Positions 5,918 to 16,065 of a DNA stretch of 64,000 nt are shown piece after piece; position 1 is the first letter of the stretch; every line of letters begins with the position of its first letter. The position numbers and the translations under genes are program-made. Under the pieces are notes generated by a model. It made no database searches and was not told the origin of the DNA. It saw only the letters and a program-made list of their open reading frames with translations. This DNA is from CBDCXF01 sp965223755 (GTDB lineage Bacteria > Acidobacteriota > Thermoanaerobaculia > Multivoradales > JAHEKO01): positions 1,364,001-1,428,000 of the forward strand of contig CBDCXF010000002.1 in assembly GCA_965223755.1 (NCBI GenBank), read 5' to 3'.

Positions 5918-8893
5918 TCAAGGTTGATCGCTACACGATCTGATCGCCTCCTCATACTCCCTCTCTTGGCTCGCTATGTCACGCCTTATCCCTGGGTCGT
6001 TCGAAGACCGAAGTATCGTTGGCCCAGCCTGATCTAGAAGCTGCCTCGCCTCTTCCAGCTTGCAGGCATCAATCAAAATCCCCCCTAACTTCCATTTCGA
6101 CTTTGCTACGTGGAGATGATCGGGTTGAAACTGAGCAAGAAGGCTGTTCAATGACGTCCTGCCTATTTCTTCCGCTCGCCTAACTTCACCCAGCCGACTA
6201 AGCGTTCTCGCGTAGCTGGAGCGAATAGCGAGCGAAAGCCAGTGAAGCTCGCCTAGAAGTTCTTGCGCTGAATCGACAGCTTGCTTATAGAAATGCCTAG
6301 CCTCTCCAAACCGTTCAGCCCGATAACTTAGTGCCGCCAGGTTATTTAGCGTAATGATTAGCGATGCGCCGCTTTCCTCGGAATTTTGGTGGACATTGAG
6401 CGCCCTGCGGAAGTAACTTTCAGCTTCGCTATATCGGTTCTGGGACTGCAGGCTGCTGCCGAGGTTGTTTAGCGTTGTTCCAACCTGGCGCGAACTCGGG
6501 CCGTACGCTTTCTCGAACACGCCGAGTGCTCGTTGCTTCAACTCCAAAGCTTCATCTGCTCGACCAAGATCATCTAAGGCTATTGCGAGATTGTTGTAAG
6601 ACGTTCCTATGCTCGGATGGTCTTCTGGAAGAGCAGCTTTTCTTATAGATAGGGCCTCGGCATGGGCTTCCAACGCCTTTTCGGAATTACCACTTCTGTT
6701 CCAGTGCACGCCCAAATTATTGAGGCTGGTTGCGACTTCTGGGTGCCTATCACCCAAGGACACTTTGAAGCCTTGGATGGCGTCCTCAAAGACTACGTGG
6801 ATGTCATCTTCGCCGGAGCGAGATCCGGCCACAGCAATATTGTTGAGAACCTGGGCGGTGAAAACGTGTTCGGGAGATAACTTGGATTCAACAATCGAAA
6901 ATGCTCTGCGAAGAAAAATTTCAGCTTCGGTTTCTTCGCCTTTTAGGAGAGCTACCGTCCCGAGCCCGTTTAGAGAACGAGCAACTTGGGGATGATCGTC
7001 TCCATAGATCCGCGTTTGCAGGTTGAGAGCTTGGCGAAAGGCTTCCTCGGCTTCTTCCGCTTGGCCGAGCTGGTAGAGGGTGGTGGCTGAAGAAAGGAGC
7101 GCATCGATCCTGTCAAGGGGCTGTCGACTTGGGGACAAAAGGACGAGTGCTTTCTGATGCTCATCTATGGCCTCGCTAAATCGAGCGAGACCGGTAAGAC
7201 TCTGACCTCGGATCGTGTACGCAAGCGCTTGATGTTGCTCATTCAGATCGCTTCGGTGGGCATCTGAATCTTGAATGTGTTCAATGATCTCTATGCTTTC
7301 GTCGTATTTGGATTGGAGGGCTTTCAGTCGTGCCGTTTGGAGTTCGACTAGAGTTAGATGTGTTGAATCGTGGGAGCTTGCGTTCTTTAGGATTTTTGCG
7401 GCTGTCGCTAGGTCGCCTCGGTCTAAGAAAGAACTCGCTATCGTTCCCGTGATGCTTGAAAAGGCTGCCGGATGTTCCGCGAGAACTTTCTCTGCTTCGG
7501 TCGCGGCAACCACCAGATATTCCTCTGGATCGGAGGTCGACGACCACCAAGAGTCACTCCTCCGGACGTAACTGGCAAAAAAATTCGACGCAACTTCTAA
7601 TTCGGAAACCGCCCTCTCGGCTTTCCGAGTTTCCAGTGCAGCCCTGTCCCGTTCCTTACTTAGCTTATGTTGATGCCATGAAAGGAATCCGATGCTGCCG
7701 AGTAGAACAGACAGGACAACCGCGCTGGCAGCTGTGGCAAGGCGGTGCCTCGTCGCAAAAGCGCGGATTCGATACCAACTGGTTGTTGGTGTGGAGATCG
7801 GCCGCCCTTTTCGAAAGTCCTCGATAGCCTGTCCGAGTTCGCCTACTGTTTGATAGCGCCGCTGAGGACTCTTCTCCAGGGCCTTGAGAGCGATACCGTC
7901 CAGTCCTGTTTTGAATCTATGCACAAGTCTGTCGTTCGTGGTTTGCCGCTTTTCAGCTATCCGTTTCGCGTCGCCGGAGTGCATCTTGGAGACGGCGACG
8001 CTCGGAGGTAGAGGCCACTTCTCGATGAGGCGTTGACGCTTCTCGTCGTACCCCATCGTGTCGTCATCGAGCGCAAGCGGATGCTCGCCGGAGAGCAGCT
8101 CGTAGAGGATATTTCCAAGGCCGTAAACGTCTGTACGGATATCAACTGCTGTGGGGTTGGTGACCTGCTCGGGACTTGCGTACGCGATCGTGCCGACGAG
8201 CTGGTGTGTGCCGGTCAATGTCGCTGAAGCTGTATCACCGAGTATTTTGGCGACTCCGAAATCGATCACGACCGGTACCGGGCCTTCGTCAGTGTCGCGG
8301 ACGAGCACGTTTGATGGTTTGAGGTCGCGATGGATCTTCTCTCTACCATTGGCATAGTGGACCGCTTGGCAGACTTGCTCAAACAAACGGAGACGGTTCT
8401 CCAAGACGAGGTTCTTGGAGTCGCAGTACTTGGTAATCGCCTCACCTGCGACCAGCGGCATCGTGTAAAAGGGCTGACCGCTCTCTGTTTCTCCTGCATC
8501 GAGGAGCGGCGCGATGTTTGGATGGTCTAGATCAGCATGAGTTTGGCGCTCGCGATCGAATCGCTGGACGAGCTCCGCGCTCTTGACATCAGACCGCAAG
8601 ATCTTGACAGCGACGTGCCGGATCACCGCTCCAGTTTGGCGAGCTGCATAGACCACACCCATGCCACCGTCACCGATTTGATCGATGAGTTCGTAGCCTT
8701 CAACTTTAGGAAGCCTTGACTGTCTTTTCCTCGAGGCGGGTTCGAGGGGGAGGTTGAGCAGATTTTCAATCTCGTTGCGGAGGGCATGATCGCTTCCGCA
8801 TGCTTCGTCTAGGAATCGTCCGCGATCCTCGGCTGCAAGTTCGAGCGCATCTTCGAGAATTGGCTGAACCCGTTTCCAGAGACCGACATTCAT
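5918..8893 (-). CDS. Ser/Thr protein kinase with membrane helix and TPR repeats
   Basis: A 991-aa Hanks-type kinase. The N-terminal segment (LWKRVQPILEDALELAAEDR) is the usual header of this group. The kinase domain spans roughly residues 65-335: glycine loop GDGGMGVV, VAVKIL lysine, HRDLKPSN catalytic loop, VIDFGVAK metal site. A single transmembrane helix (SAVVLSVLLGSIGFLSW) lies near 394. The exported half holds about ten TPRs (SLNNLGVHWNRSGNSEKALE, TTLNNLGSSLQSQNRY). ATG 8891 follows AAAGGAGGTGA; the ORF in-frame extension is discarded. It starts 7 bases after the stop of the sigma factor gene, so the two are co-transcribed; the kinase may sense envelope signals for that sigma factor (inference). 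Confidence 0.93.
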   Translation of the reverse strand: MNVGLWKRVQPILEDALELAAEDRGRFLDEACGSDHALRNEIENLLNLPLEPASRKRQSRLPKVEGYELIDQIGDGGMGVVYAARQTGAVIRHVAVKILRSDVKSAELVQRFDRERQTHADLDHPNIAPLLDAGETESGQPFYTMPLVAGEAITKYCDSKNLVLENRLRLFEQVCQAVHYANGREKIHRDLKPSNVLVRDTDEGPVPVVIDFGVAKILGDTASATLTGTHQLVGTIAYASPEQVTNPTAVDIRTDVYGLGNILYELLSGEHPLALDDDTMGYDEKRQRLIEKWPLPPSVAVSKMHSGDAKRIAEKRQTTNDRLVHRFKTGLDGIALKALEKSPQRRYQTVGELGQAIEDFRKGRPISTPTTSWYRIRAFATRHRLATAASAVVLSVLLGSIGFLSWHQHKLSKERDRAALETRKAERAVSELEVASNFFASYVRRSDSWWSSTSDPEEYLVVAATEAEKVLAEHPAAFSSITGTIASSFLDRGDLATAAKILKNASSHDSTHLTLVELQTARLKALQSKYDESIEIIEHIQDSDAHRSDLNEQHQALAYTIRGQSLTGLARFSEAIDEHQKALVLLSPSRQPLDRIDALLSSATTLYQLGQAEEAEEAFRQALNLQTRIYGDDHPQVARSLNGLGTVALLKGEETEAEIFLRRAFSIVESKLSPEHVFTAQVLNNIAVAGSRSGEDDIHVVFEDAIQGFKVSLGDRHPEVATSLNNLGVHWNRSGNSEKALEAHAEALSIRKAALPEDHPSIGTSYNNLAIALDDLGRADEALELKQRALGVFEKAYGPSSRQVGTTLNNLGSSLQSQNRYSEAESYFRRALNVHQNSEESGASLIITLNNLAALSYRAERFGEARHFYKQAVDSAQELLGELHWLSLAIRSSYARTLSRLGEVRRAEEIGRTSLNSLLAQFQPDHLHVAKSKWKLGGILIDACKLEEARQLLDQAGPTILRSSNDPGIRRDIASQEREYEEAIRSCSDQP

Positions 8894-8900
8894 TTCTCGC

Positions 8901-9515
8901 TCACCTCCTTTCGTCGGACGCCACTGAAATCGGTAGGTACCTATCGAGCCATCGCTCGGCTGCCGCAAGCCTGGTTCGCACTCGCCACCTCGTGATGTTC
9001 AGAATGCCTGCGATCTTTCGCTGGCTTAGACCCAGGTAGTAGTAGTACTCAACAATCTGGACCAATTCTGGGTCCCGGCGACGCATTTCTTCCATTGATC
9101 GTTGGAACTCACCGATGTGTACCCTGTGGAGGACCGTCGCCGAAGCCCCCCTTAGCCTCACGTCTCCCTGCCATTCGTGCAGAGGAACAAACTCGTGGTT
9201 GTACTTGCTCTCAACAGACTCCCAATAGTCAGAGTAGAGATTCCTCATGATGGTGAGGACCCAAGCATAGAACCGCTGGCGATTCTCGAACTTTGCCTCT
9301 GAAACTTTGCGGAGGATTCGAGCCCACGCGAGGTTTTTGAGGTCTTTTGTAGACAGGGAGTCTTTCTTACCCCTTAGCGCTCTGCCTCGGCGCAGCACAG
9401 AACGGCTTAAGTTCTCCAGTTCTCGATCGAGATAGGGAACCAGTTGGTTCATGGCTTCAACGTCCCCGTTTTGCCATTCCCTTATAAGTTGAGTAACGTT
9501 GTCTTCTAAGCCCAT
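8901..9515 (-). CDS. ECF-type sigma-70 factor
   Basis: A 204-aa sigma factor. Region 2 lies at about residues 55-105 (LAWARILRKVSEAKFENRQR, FYAWVLTIMRNLYSDYW), and region 4 at about 135-195 (MRRRDPELVQIVEYYYYLG, LSQRKIAGILNITRWRVRT). It belongs to the ECF group common in Acidobacteriota and Planctomycetes that is paired with kinases instead of classic anti-sigma factors (family knowledge). The start is ATG 9513-9515 because the N-terminal homology begins MGLEDNVTQLIREW; the extra 78 codons upstream overlap the divergent RHS gene. It forms an operon with the kinase. The upstream palindrome at 9635-9646 may be a control site. Confidence 0.9.
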   Translation of the reverse strand: MGLEDNVTQLIREWQNGDVEAMNQLVPYLDRELENLSRSVLRRGRALRGKKDSLSTKDLKNLAWARILRKVSEAKFENRQRFYAWVLTIMRNLYSDYWESVESKYNHEFVPLHEWQGDVRLRGASATVLHRVHIGEFQRSMEEMRRRDPELVQIVEYYYYLGLSQRKIAGILNITRWRVRTRLAAAERWLDRYLPISVASDERR

Positions 9516-9634
9516 ATGTTGCTTTTCGCGCGTGCTTCGGCTCGCAAGCGGGAGACATGAAGAGAACTCGCCCAACTTTCGAGACTTCCCGTTTGTCAAT
9601 AGTGAAGGCTGCGGAGGGGCTGCCCCCAAACTAC

Positions 9635-9646
9635 GTCTGATCAGAC
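9635..9646. promoter_or_regulatory. Perfect 12-bp palindrome between divergent sigma and RHS genes
   Basis: GTCTGATCAGAC lies in the 155-bp divergent spacer, 24 bases before the RHS start codon. Its position suits an operator or small hairpin; no binding protein can be named. The RHS ribosome site AGGAGG is at 9657-9662. Confidence 0.35.
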
Positions 9647-9670
9647 CGGAAGATTGAGGAGGATACCAAG

Positions 9671-12600
9671 ATGAAGCTAGCGCAAACAGTTCTCGCCATT
9701 GCTTTAGTGATAAGCGCTGGTGCCAGCACAGAAGTGATTGCCCAGCCACAGCCTGGAGACATCGTCATCACCGTCCTCGATTCGGAGTTTGAACATGTCG
9801 AGCACACCGACTGCATTGGAATTCCGCGTGCTCGTACACCGTGGATATGGGGTGAGCCTATTGAATGCGACGAGGTCGATACGCCGACGCCGACTGCTGA
9901 CTGTGACTTCTATTTCACATTCAATCGTAGCGACGGGGAAAACATGTATGAGGAACTTGGGTCGTGCTCATATTTCCCTGAAGAGGCCTACGACTGTCGA
10001 CTGCCGAGTGCCAATCCGACTCCCCCGGAGTGGACAGCGTTGGGTGAATCTCGCACGCACTGTATGCCGGCCAACTACGCAACCTGGAAGCCCAGTTTGC
10101 CCGGGGTTGGTTACTACGAAGTATGGGTTGAGGTACCCGCTGCCACCGGTAGATTTGGGAGCTTAGGTGAGGGAATCACTGATGACGCTCGATACCAGCT
10201 TTTCGCCGCCGGCGAAGGAGCGAGTGGTGTCGCTCACCGGATCAGAATCAGCCACCAAACGCCGATTACAACCTACACCAAACTAGGGACGTTTCGTTTC
10301 TTGTCGGATGGATCCGATTTTCTGTATGTCGACGACGTCAATGATGATTCGGCGATCAACGTTCCAACTGCACCCGATCCGTTTGTACATAAAGCAATCG
10401 CTCTTGCTGATGTCATTTTCCGGCCGGTACAAAACGCCGATCCAGATCAGCCAACGATCATCTCGGACTTTGCCCTTGGAGGCCCGGAGGGAGGTCTCGC
10501 CTTCGGTGATATGGCCAATGACCCGGTCAACCCAAGCACCGGGAACTTCATACGTTCGGAAACCGATGTGCGTGTGCTGGGCCTCGGTGAAAGCGAACTC
10601 GTTGCCCACCGCTTCTACAACGCACACTCCACGTATGCCGGTCACTTCGGGCTCGGCTGGTCTTTTATCGGCGACATGCGCCTCGAAACGTACCTTGGAG
10701 GATCAGTGTCGGTTCGTTTCCCGGATGGCCAAGGACGGTATTTTGCTTTCGATGGAAGCGAATTCAGCGGAACTGATGGAGTATTTGACACGCTCGAAGC
10801 AATTGTCGGTGGTTGGCTCCTAACGACACCCGACCAGTGGACATACGAATTCGAGGCGTACGACGAATACGAAACTCTTGGACGGATCATTCGGCAAACC
10901 GATCGACATGGCAATTCAATTGTCTTCTCGTGGAGCGGCGATGAATTGCAGTCGATGACCGATGCTTCGGGCCGCAGCCTTGCGTTTACGCACGACGCCG
11001 AGGGGCGTATTGCGTCCATGCGCGATCCCATCAATCGTCGCTGGCGCTATGGGTATGGAGGTGACCACCTCGTTTCTGTCACCGGGCCCCGTTCAGACAC
11101 GACGCGCTACGGATACGACGCTGAATCGGCGTGCATGTCATCGATCACCGACCCGTACAACACGACGTACCTGCGCAATGTCTTCGAAGTGGTGGATGAT
11201 CGATGCCGCGTTATCGAGCAATACGACGCTGCAGATAGCAAGGCGACCTTCACCTATGCCCCAGGGCAGACGACGTTCACCGACTATGAAAACAATACGA
11301 CCATCTACTTTTTCGACGACCATTTTCGTAGAACGAGAAAGGTAGATGCCGAGGGCGAAGCCGAGAATTGGACGTGGTCGAACGACTACAAAACGACTGT
11401 CTACACAGACAAGCGCGGTTTTTCTTCTTCCTCGACATGGGACGACCATGGCAATTTGTTGTCAACCACATCACCTCGAAGCGGCGTAACCGCGCACACC
11501 TACAATGCCGAAAACGATCGCACATCGACAACCGACGCTGAAGGCAACCGTACTGACTTCACCTGGCAAGACGGCAACATTATCGAGATTCACTATGCCG
11601 ATGGTGGAGTTGTCCATCAAACGTTCGACAACTTCGGCCAGATCGAGACGCGCACTAACCAGAACAACAACACGACCGAGTTCTTCCACGATGGCGATGG
11701 AAATCTAGAAGAAGTTGTCACCCCGCTTGAGTACTCGACGTTCCGCACGTTCGATGGGATTGGGCGCGTTCGCTCGATCACTGATGGCAACAACAATACA
11801 CGCCTGCTCTCATGGGACGCCGGCGACAACCTGCGTACGACGACTGACGCGCAAGGTGTCGTTGCGACATATACACACAATCTAAACGACGTTCTCATCA
11901 AGCTGGTTGATCGCCGAGGAGGCATACACGAGTTTGAGTACGGACATCACCTGAAGATGACCGCACGGGTAGATCCCGCTGGCCATCGCACGGAGTTCGA
12001 GCACAACCGCACCTACCACACGACGCTTGTGCGCGATCCCAAGGACCAAGAGACGACGTTTGTCCTCGACAGGTTGTACCGCCCCATCGAGATCCATGAT
12101 GCGGGTGGCGGCGTGACACACCTGGAGCGAGATGAGAATGGCAACGTCGAGCGGAGGACCGATGCCGAGAACGGCGTCTGGGAGTACGAGTACACACCAG
12201 GCGATTTGCTGGACACAACGACGGATGCTGAAGACGGTGTATGGCGAGTCGAGTACAACCGTAATGATCTGCCAACCGCGTTCATAGATGCGCGGAATAA
12301 GCGTTCGGAGATCGAATACGACCCGCGTAATCGTCCCGACTTGTGGCGAGATGCTCTAAACGGCGAACGCGAAGCGATCTACGACAAGGTCGGAAACGTC
12401 ATCGGCACCATCGATGAGAATGACAATGAAATACAGATTGAGTTTGATGAGGACAATCGCCCGGTCAAAGTGACCGACGCTGAGAACCACGTGGAGTCTC
12501 GCCAGTGGGACGCGCATCGGCTTACGGCGACCATCAACGGACGACTAGCCCGGACGGAGTTCTCTTATACACCCAACGATTGGCTAGCTGCCATCAAAGA

Positions 12601-15544
12601 TCCGATGGATGGCGTTGTCCAGTTCGAGCACGATGAAGAGGGTGCACGCACGGCGATCATCGACCAGAACGACAACCGCACCGAGTTTGAAATCGATATC
12701 GAGGGCCTCGTCAAGACGATCACCGAGCCCGGTGGTTTGGTGACCACGCTCGGCCGAGATGAGAACCACAACGTCACGACGTTCACCAATGCCAAAGACA
12801 ACACGTGGACGACGATCTTCGACGAGCTGAATCGCTGGAAGAGCATCAGCGATCCACTTGCCCACACGACAGCCGTCGATCGAGACTACTTAGGGAGGAT
12901 CACCAAGCGAACCGATGCCGAGGGCAATTCGTTTCGGTACGACTTCGATCACCTGTCACGTTTGGTCACGGTCTTCGACGCTTTGGGTGTTCCAACGTCC
13001 TACGGTTGGGATGAAGTTTCGAATCTCATCACCATCACCGATGGCAATGGCAATGGGCGCTCCTTCGCATATGACGATCTAAATCGACCCATCCGTGAGC
13101 AGAACGCCGAAGGAGCCGTCTGGACGCGCGGCTTCGACCCTGTAGGCAACCTTGCATCGGAGCGCAACGCCCGTGGTCAGCTTATTCAACACGAGTACAA
13201 CCGCGACAACCTGCCGGTTCGCACGACTTTTCCGGATATGACGCCGCTCGCGAGGGCGTACGATGCGGCACACAACCAATCGGAAGTCAGCAACACCGTG
13301 GGCATCCTGACGTGGACCCACGACCTGCTCAATCGGCCTACAGAGGAGATCAATCATTTCGGGCAACGAGTCACCTTTGGCTATGACAAAGCCTCGAACC
13401 GAACCTCGTTGACCTACCCCGACGGCTCGGCGCTCACCACTGAATACGATGAGAACAATAGGCCGCATCGCATCCAGACGCCCGAGCACGGCGTGATGCA
13501 TGTTACGTACGACAAAACACACAACCCTGTCGAGATCGAGTATCCCAACCGCACCGAGTCGTTGATGGAGATCGATGAAGCCGAGCGGCTCGTTTCGGTT
13601 CTGAACCGTCAAAGAGGTGGTGAGGTACTTAGCCAATATGCCTACGCGCTTGACAAGGTTGGCAATCGAGTTCGCACGGAGCAAACTCGCCGCTGGCCGC
13701 ATCCACGGTCACTCGTAACCAACTACACTTACGATGACAACTACCAGCTTCGTCGCGCCGACGACTCGCTCGGCCGATTTCATGAATTTCAGTACGATCG
13801 TGTTGGCAATCGCACGCTGTTTGCTTCCAACTACGATCCGCGCCGCACACCAGTCGACGTCGCACCGTACACGGTGAACACGGTCTTTGACCGTGCCAAC
13901 CGTCCCGTTTCCTCAACCCATTCCGTCTTTGGCACGACATCCTTCTTGCACGACCTCGACGGCAACCGGATGTTGGAGGAAGGCCCTGATGTCACGACCG
14001 GAGCGTTGGACATTCGGCGTAAGCAATACGCCTACGATTCCATCAACCGCATGACGGGCGCGCTGAGCTTGCGAAGCGTTGGAGGAGGCAACTGGCAAGG
14101 CGTCGGTGAGGTCGCGCAGATTCACGATGGAATCGACCGACTGACAAGACGAAGCTTCAAGAAACCAACACTTACCGGTGGCGGCATCAAGTCGAGCAAC
14201 TTTGTTTATGATGGACTCGATTCGATCGCAGAGTTTCTCGACCCTAGCCCACGCTCAACCTATTACTACCGCAGTTTGGGTCGGCTTGTGGGCCTCCGGG
14301 ACAAGCAAGGTGGCGGCAAAGGTGGCTCGTACTTCTACCACCCAGATGGGCTGGGATCTACTTCGACGGTCACTGGACACCGAGGTCAGGGAGTCCATGC
14401 GTACGACTACACCCCCTATGGTGTTCCGATTGACAACAACGGCAAACTAACCGACTCGTCGAACTTTACGAATCCCCACAATTCCTTCACGTTTACCGGC
14501 CACGAATGGGTTGAGGAACTCGGTCAGTACGACACATTCTCACGTAACTACGATCCATTCACCGGGACTTGGCTTTCGGTGGACCAATATCGCGGCAGAA
14601 ATGAGGAACCCTTCACGCTCCATCGATATCAGTACGTCGGCAACAACCCGGTCAATTTTGTTGATCTATATGGGTTTGACCGAGAGGCGGGGATAAACCA
14701 GTGTTCGGCAGGCGGGACAATTCAAGGCGATGCTAGTGCGGAACTTGCACGACTTAACTCTGAAGCTGAGTCTCGCCGCCGTCAGCGCGAGACCTTTCTG
14801 GAACACCACTCCAACGACTTCATGTCCAAGCTTCTTGGTGCGGAGAGGTATTACGAAATATCCCAGGCAACAGTGGCGCTCTCAGATGGAAGTAGATTGT
14901 GGAAGACGGCCATCGATCATCCCTACGCGACCGCGGTGGCTGTGGGGGTTGGTGGTGGGGCTGCCGCTTACGCGATCGCTCCACTGGCGACGTCAGCGAC
15001 GACGGCGGCCGTCACGCGTCTCGGACCGGTTGCGGCGCGCGTCGGCACAGCCACCGCTGCAAGCGCTCCGGCTATTGAGAAAGGTGCGGAGTACGTTTGG
15101 GATGGTTCAAATGTGGTGCTAGGTGTCGGCGACCTTGTGTCGAGCGCAGTCAGCGGTGATGTTCAAGGTACAACGCTTGCTGGACTAGGGCTTATAGAGG
15201 ACTGCATTTCGCTCGCAGCTCCTGGTGATCTGGCGGACGCAAGACTGCGCAATACCCTTCACCGTCCCTACTTGAGAACCTCAACTCGTGCTACAATCGA
15301 AGAGCGAGCTCCCAAGACATCGTCGGGAAAGTTTCTGGATCCCAATACAGGCCAGGTGATTGAGAACAACTTCCACTACGGCCACGTTTACGGCATGGAA
15401 AACCGGCGCCTCCAAGCTTGGGCTGAGGCGCAAGGTATGTCGCAACAAGAGTACAACGACTTCATCAACAGCCATCCCGAATTTTTTCAAATCGAAGATC
15501 CAGTAGCCAATATGAGCCATAAGTACGAAATGCCAGGACCATGA
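9671..15544 (+). CDS. Secreted RHS/YD-repeat polymorphic toxin with GH-E-like nuclease C-terminus
   Basis: A 1957-aa exported protein. It starts with a signal peptide (LAIALVISAGASTEVIAQ), then a beta-rich domain resembling golvesin/CBM types, then a DUF6531-like segment (DPVNPSTGNFIRSETDVRV, FGLGWSF). About 30 YD repeats follow from roughly residue 390 (e.g. FTHDAEGRIASM, YEYDPRNRPDLW). The conserved RHS core closes at about 1668 (GRNEEPFTLHRYQYVGNN, VDLYG). After it a hydrophobic linker and a C-terminal domain (about 1868-1957) carry YGHVYGMENRRLQAW, FNDF-like YNDFINSHPEFF and NMSHKYE, matching the HNH/EndoVII 'GH-E' nuclease pattern. AGGAGG precedes ATG 9671. The stop overlaps the ankyrin gene. 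Confidence 0.92.
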   Translation: MKLAQTVLAIALVISAGASTEVIAQPQPGDIVITVLDSEFEHVEHTDCIGIPRARTPWIWGEPIECDEVDTPTPTADCDFYFTFNRSDGENMYEELGSCSYFPEEAYDCRLPSANPTPPEWTALGESRTHCMPANYATWKPSLPGVGYYEVWVEVPAATGRFGSLGEGITDDARYQLFAAGEGASGVAHRIRISHQTPITTYTKLGTFRFLSDGSDFLYVDDVNDDSAINVPTAPDPFVHKAIALADVIFRPVQNADPDQPTIISDFALGGPEGGLAFGDMANDPVNPSTGNFIRSETDVRVLGLGESELVAHRFYNAHSTYAGHFGLGWSFIGDMRLETYLGGSVSVRFPDGQGRYFAFDGSEFSGTDGVFDTLEAIVGGWLLTTPDQWTYEFEAYDEYETLGRIIRQTDRHGNSIVFSWSGDELQSMTDASGRSLAFTHDAEGRIASMRDPINRRWRYGYGGDHLVSVTGPRSDTTRYGYDAESACMSSITDPYNTTYLRNVFEVVDDRCRVIEQYDAADSKATFTYAPGQTTFTDYENNTTIYFFDDHFRRTRKVDAEGEAENWTWSNDYKTTVYTDKRGFSSSSTWDDHGNLLSTTSPRSGVTAHTYNAENDRTSTTDAEGNRTDFTWQDGNIIEIHYADGGVVHQTFDNFGQIETRTNQNNNTTEFFHDGDGNLEEVVTPLEYSTFRTFDGIGRVRSITDGNNNTRLLSWDAGDNLRTTTDAQGVVATYTHNLNDVLIKLVDRRGGIHEFEYGHHLKMTARVDPAGHRTEFEHNRTYHTTLVRDPKDQETTFVLDRLYRPIEIHDAGGGVTHLERDENGNVERRTDAENGVWEYEYTPGDLLDTTTDAEDGVWRVEYNRNDLPTAFIDARNKRSEIEYDPRNRPDLWRDALNGEREAIYDKVGNVIGTIDENDNEIQIEFDEDNRPVKVTDAENHVESRQWDAHRLTATINGRLARTEFSYTPNDWLAAIKDPMDGVVQFEHDEEGARTAIIDQNDNRTEFEIDIEGLVKTITEPGGLVTTLGRDENHNVTTFTNAKDNTWTTIFDELNRWKSISDPLAHTTAVDRDYLGRITKRTDAEGNSFRYDFDHLSRLVTVFDALGVPTSYGWDEVSNLITITDGNGNGRSFAYDDLNRPIREQNAEGAVWTRGFDPVGNLASERNARGQLIQHEYNRDNLPVRTTFPDMTPLARAYDAAHNQSEVSNTVGILTWTHDLLNRPTEEINHFGQRVTFGYDKASNRTSLTYPDGSALTTEYDENNRPHRIQTPEHGVMHVTYDKTHNPVEIEYPNRTESLMEIDEAERLVSVLNRQRGGEVLSQYAYALDKVGNRVRTEQTRRWPHPRSLVTNYTYDDNYQLRRADDSLGRFHEFQYDRVGNRTLFASNYDPRRTPVDVAPYTVNTVFDRANRPVSSTHSVFGTTSFLHDLDGNRMLEEGPDVTTGALDIRRKQYAYDSINRMTGALSLRSVGGGNWQGVGEVAQIHDGIDRLTRRSFKKPTLTGGGIKSSNFVYDGLDSIAEFLDPSPRSTYYYRSLGRLVGLRDKQGGGKGGSYFYHPDGLGSTSTVTGHRGQGVHAYDYTPYGVPIDNNGKLTDSSNFTNPHNSFTFTGHEWVEELGQYDTFSRNYDPFTGTWLSVDQYRGRNEEPFTLHRYQYVGNNPVNFVDLYGFDREAGINQCSAGGTIQGDASAELARLNSEAESRRRQRETFLEHHSNDFMSKLLGAERYYEISQATVALSDGSRLWKTAIDHPYATAVAVGVGGGAAAYAIAPLATSATTAAVTRLGPVAARVGTATAASAPAIEKGAEYVWDGSNVVLGVGDLVSSAVSGDVQGTTLAGLGLIEDCISLAAPGDLADARLRNTLHRPYLRTSTRATIEERAPKTSSGKFLDPNTGQVIENNFHYGHVYGMENRRLQAWAEAQGMSQQEYNDFINSHPEFFQIEDPVANMSHKYEMPGP

Positions 15545-16065
15545 ATGATGACGCTTCAATATGGGATGCGATTTACCGGGGCAACCTCAGTGCAGTGAAA
15601 CGTTTGATCGATCGTACTGATGTCAACCTCACGGACGACGATGGTCGTACATTGTTGATGAATGCCACAGCTGGTCCGCGGACCAACAGGCATGTTGTTT
15701 CCTTTTTGATCGATCAAGGTGCCGATGTCAACGCAGTTGATTCGGGCCAGGGTTGGACGGCTTTGCACTTCGCCGCCAGGGGGCAAATGCTAGAGGTGGT
15801 GCAGACCCTCCTCGATTGTGGCGCTGTTATTGATGCGCAAGATGTTTTTGGCAACACGCCGCTGTGGCGTTGTTTGATGGCCTCAAATCGCGATATTAGT
15901 GTTGCTAAGGCCCTACTATGCGCGGGTGCGGACCCAGACCTTAAGAACAATCATGGAGTGTCGCCGAGGGACATTCTTGTGGCAATCGGCGAACACGATC
16001 TTGCGTTGGAACTTGGCGGCGATTTGCCGGAAAGCGGTTGCGATGATGCGCAACAGCCTTCCTAA
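15541..16065 (+). CDS. Ankyrin-repeat protein, probable immunity to the RHS toxin
   Basis: A 174-aa cytoplasmic protein with four or five ankyrin repeats: SAVKRLIDRTDVNLTDDDGR, VSFLIDQGADVNAVDSGQG, WTALHFAARGQMLEVVQTLL, then VIDAQDVFGNTPLWR and KALLCAGADPDLKNNHGV. It has no signal peptide. Its ATG overlaps the RHS stop (ATGA), the standard layout of toxin-immunity pairs, and ankyrin proteins are known immunity partners in polymorphic toxin loci. The immunity role is therefore inferred from position. Alternatively it could be a chaperone or adaptor for the RHS protein. Confidence 0.85.
   Translation: MNDDASIWDAIYRGNLSAVKRLIDRTDVNLTDDDGRTLLMNATAGPRTNRHVVSFLIDQGADVNAVDSGQGWTALHFAARGQMLEVVQTLLDCGAVIDAQDVFGNTPLWRCLMASNRDISVAKALLCAGADPDLKNNHGVSPRDILVAIGEHDLALELGGDLPESGCDDAQQPS

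Noticed and set aside
9516..9749. N-terminal extension of the sigma factor
   Set aside because: It overlaps the RHS ribosome site and signal peptide; homology to sigma factors begins at ATG 9515.
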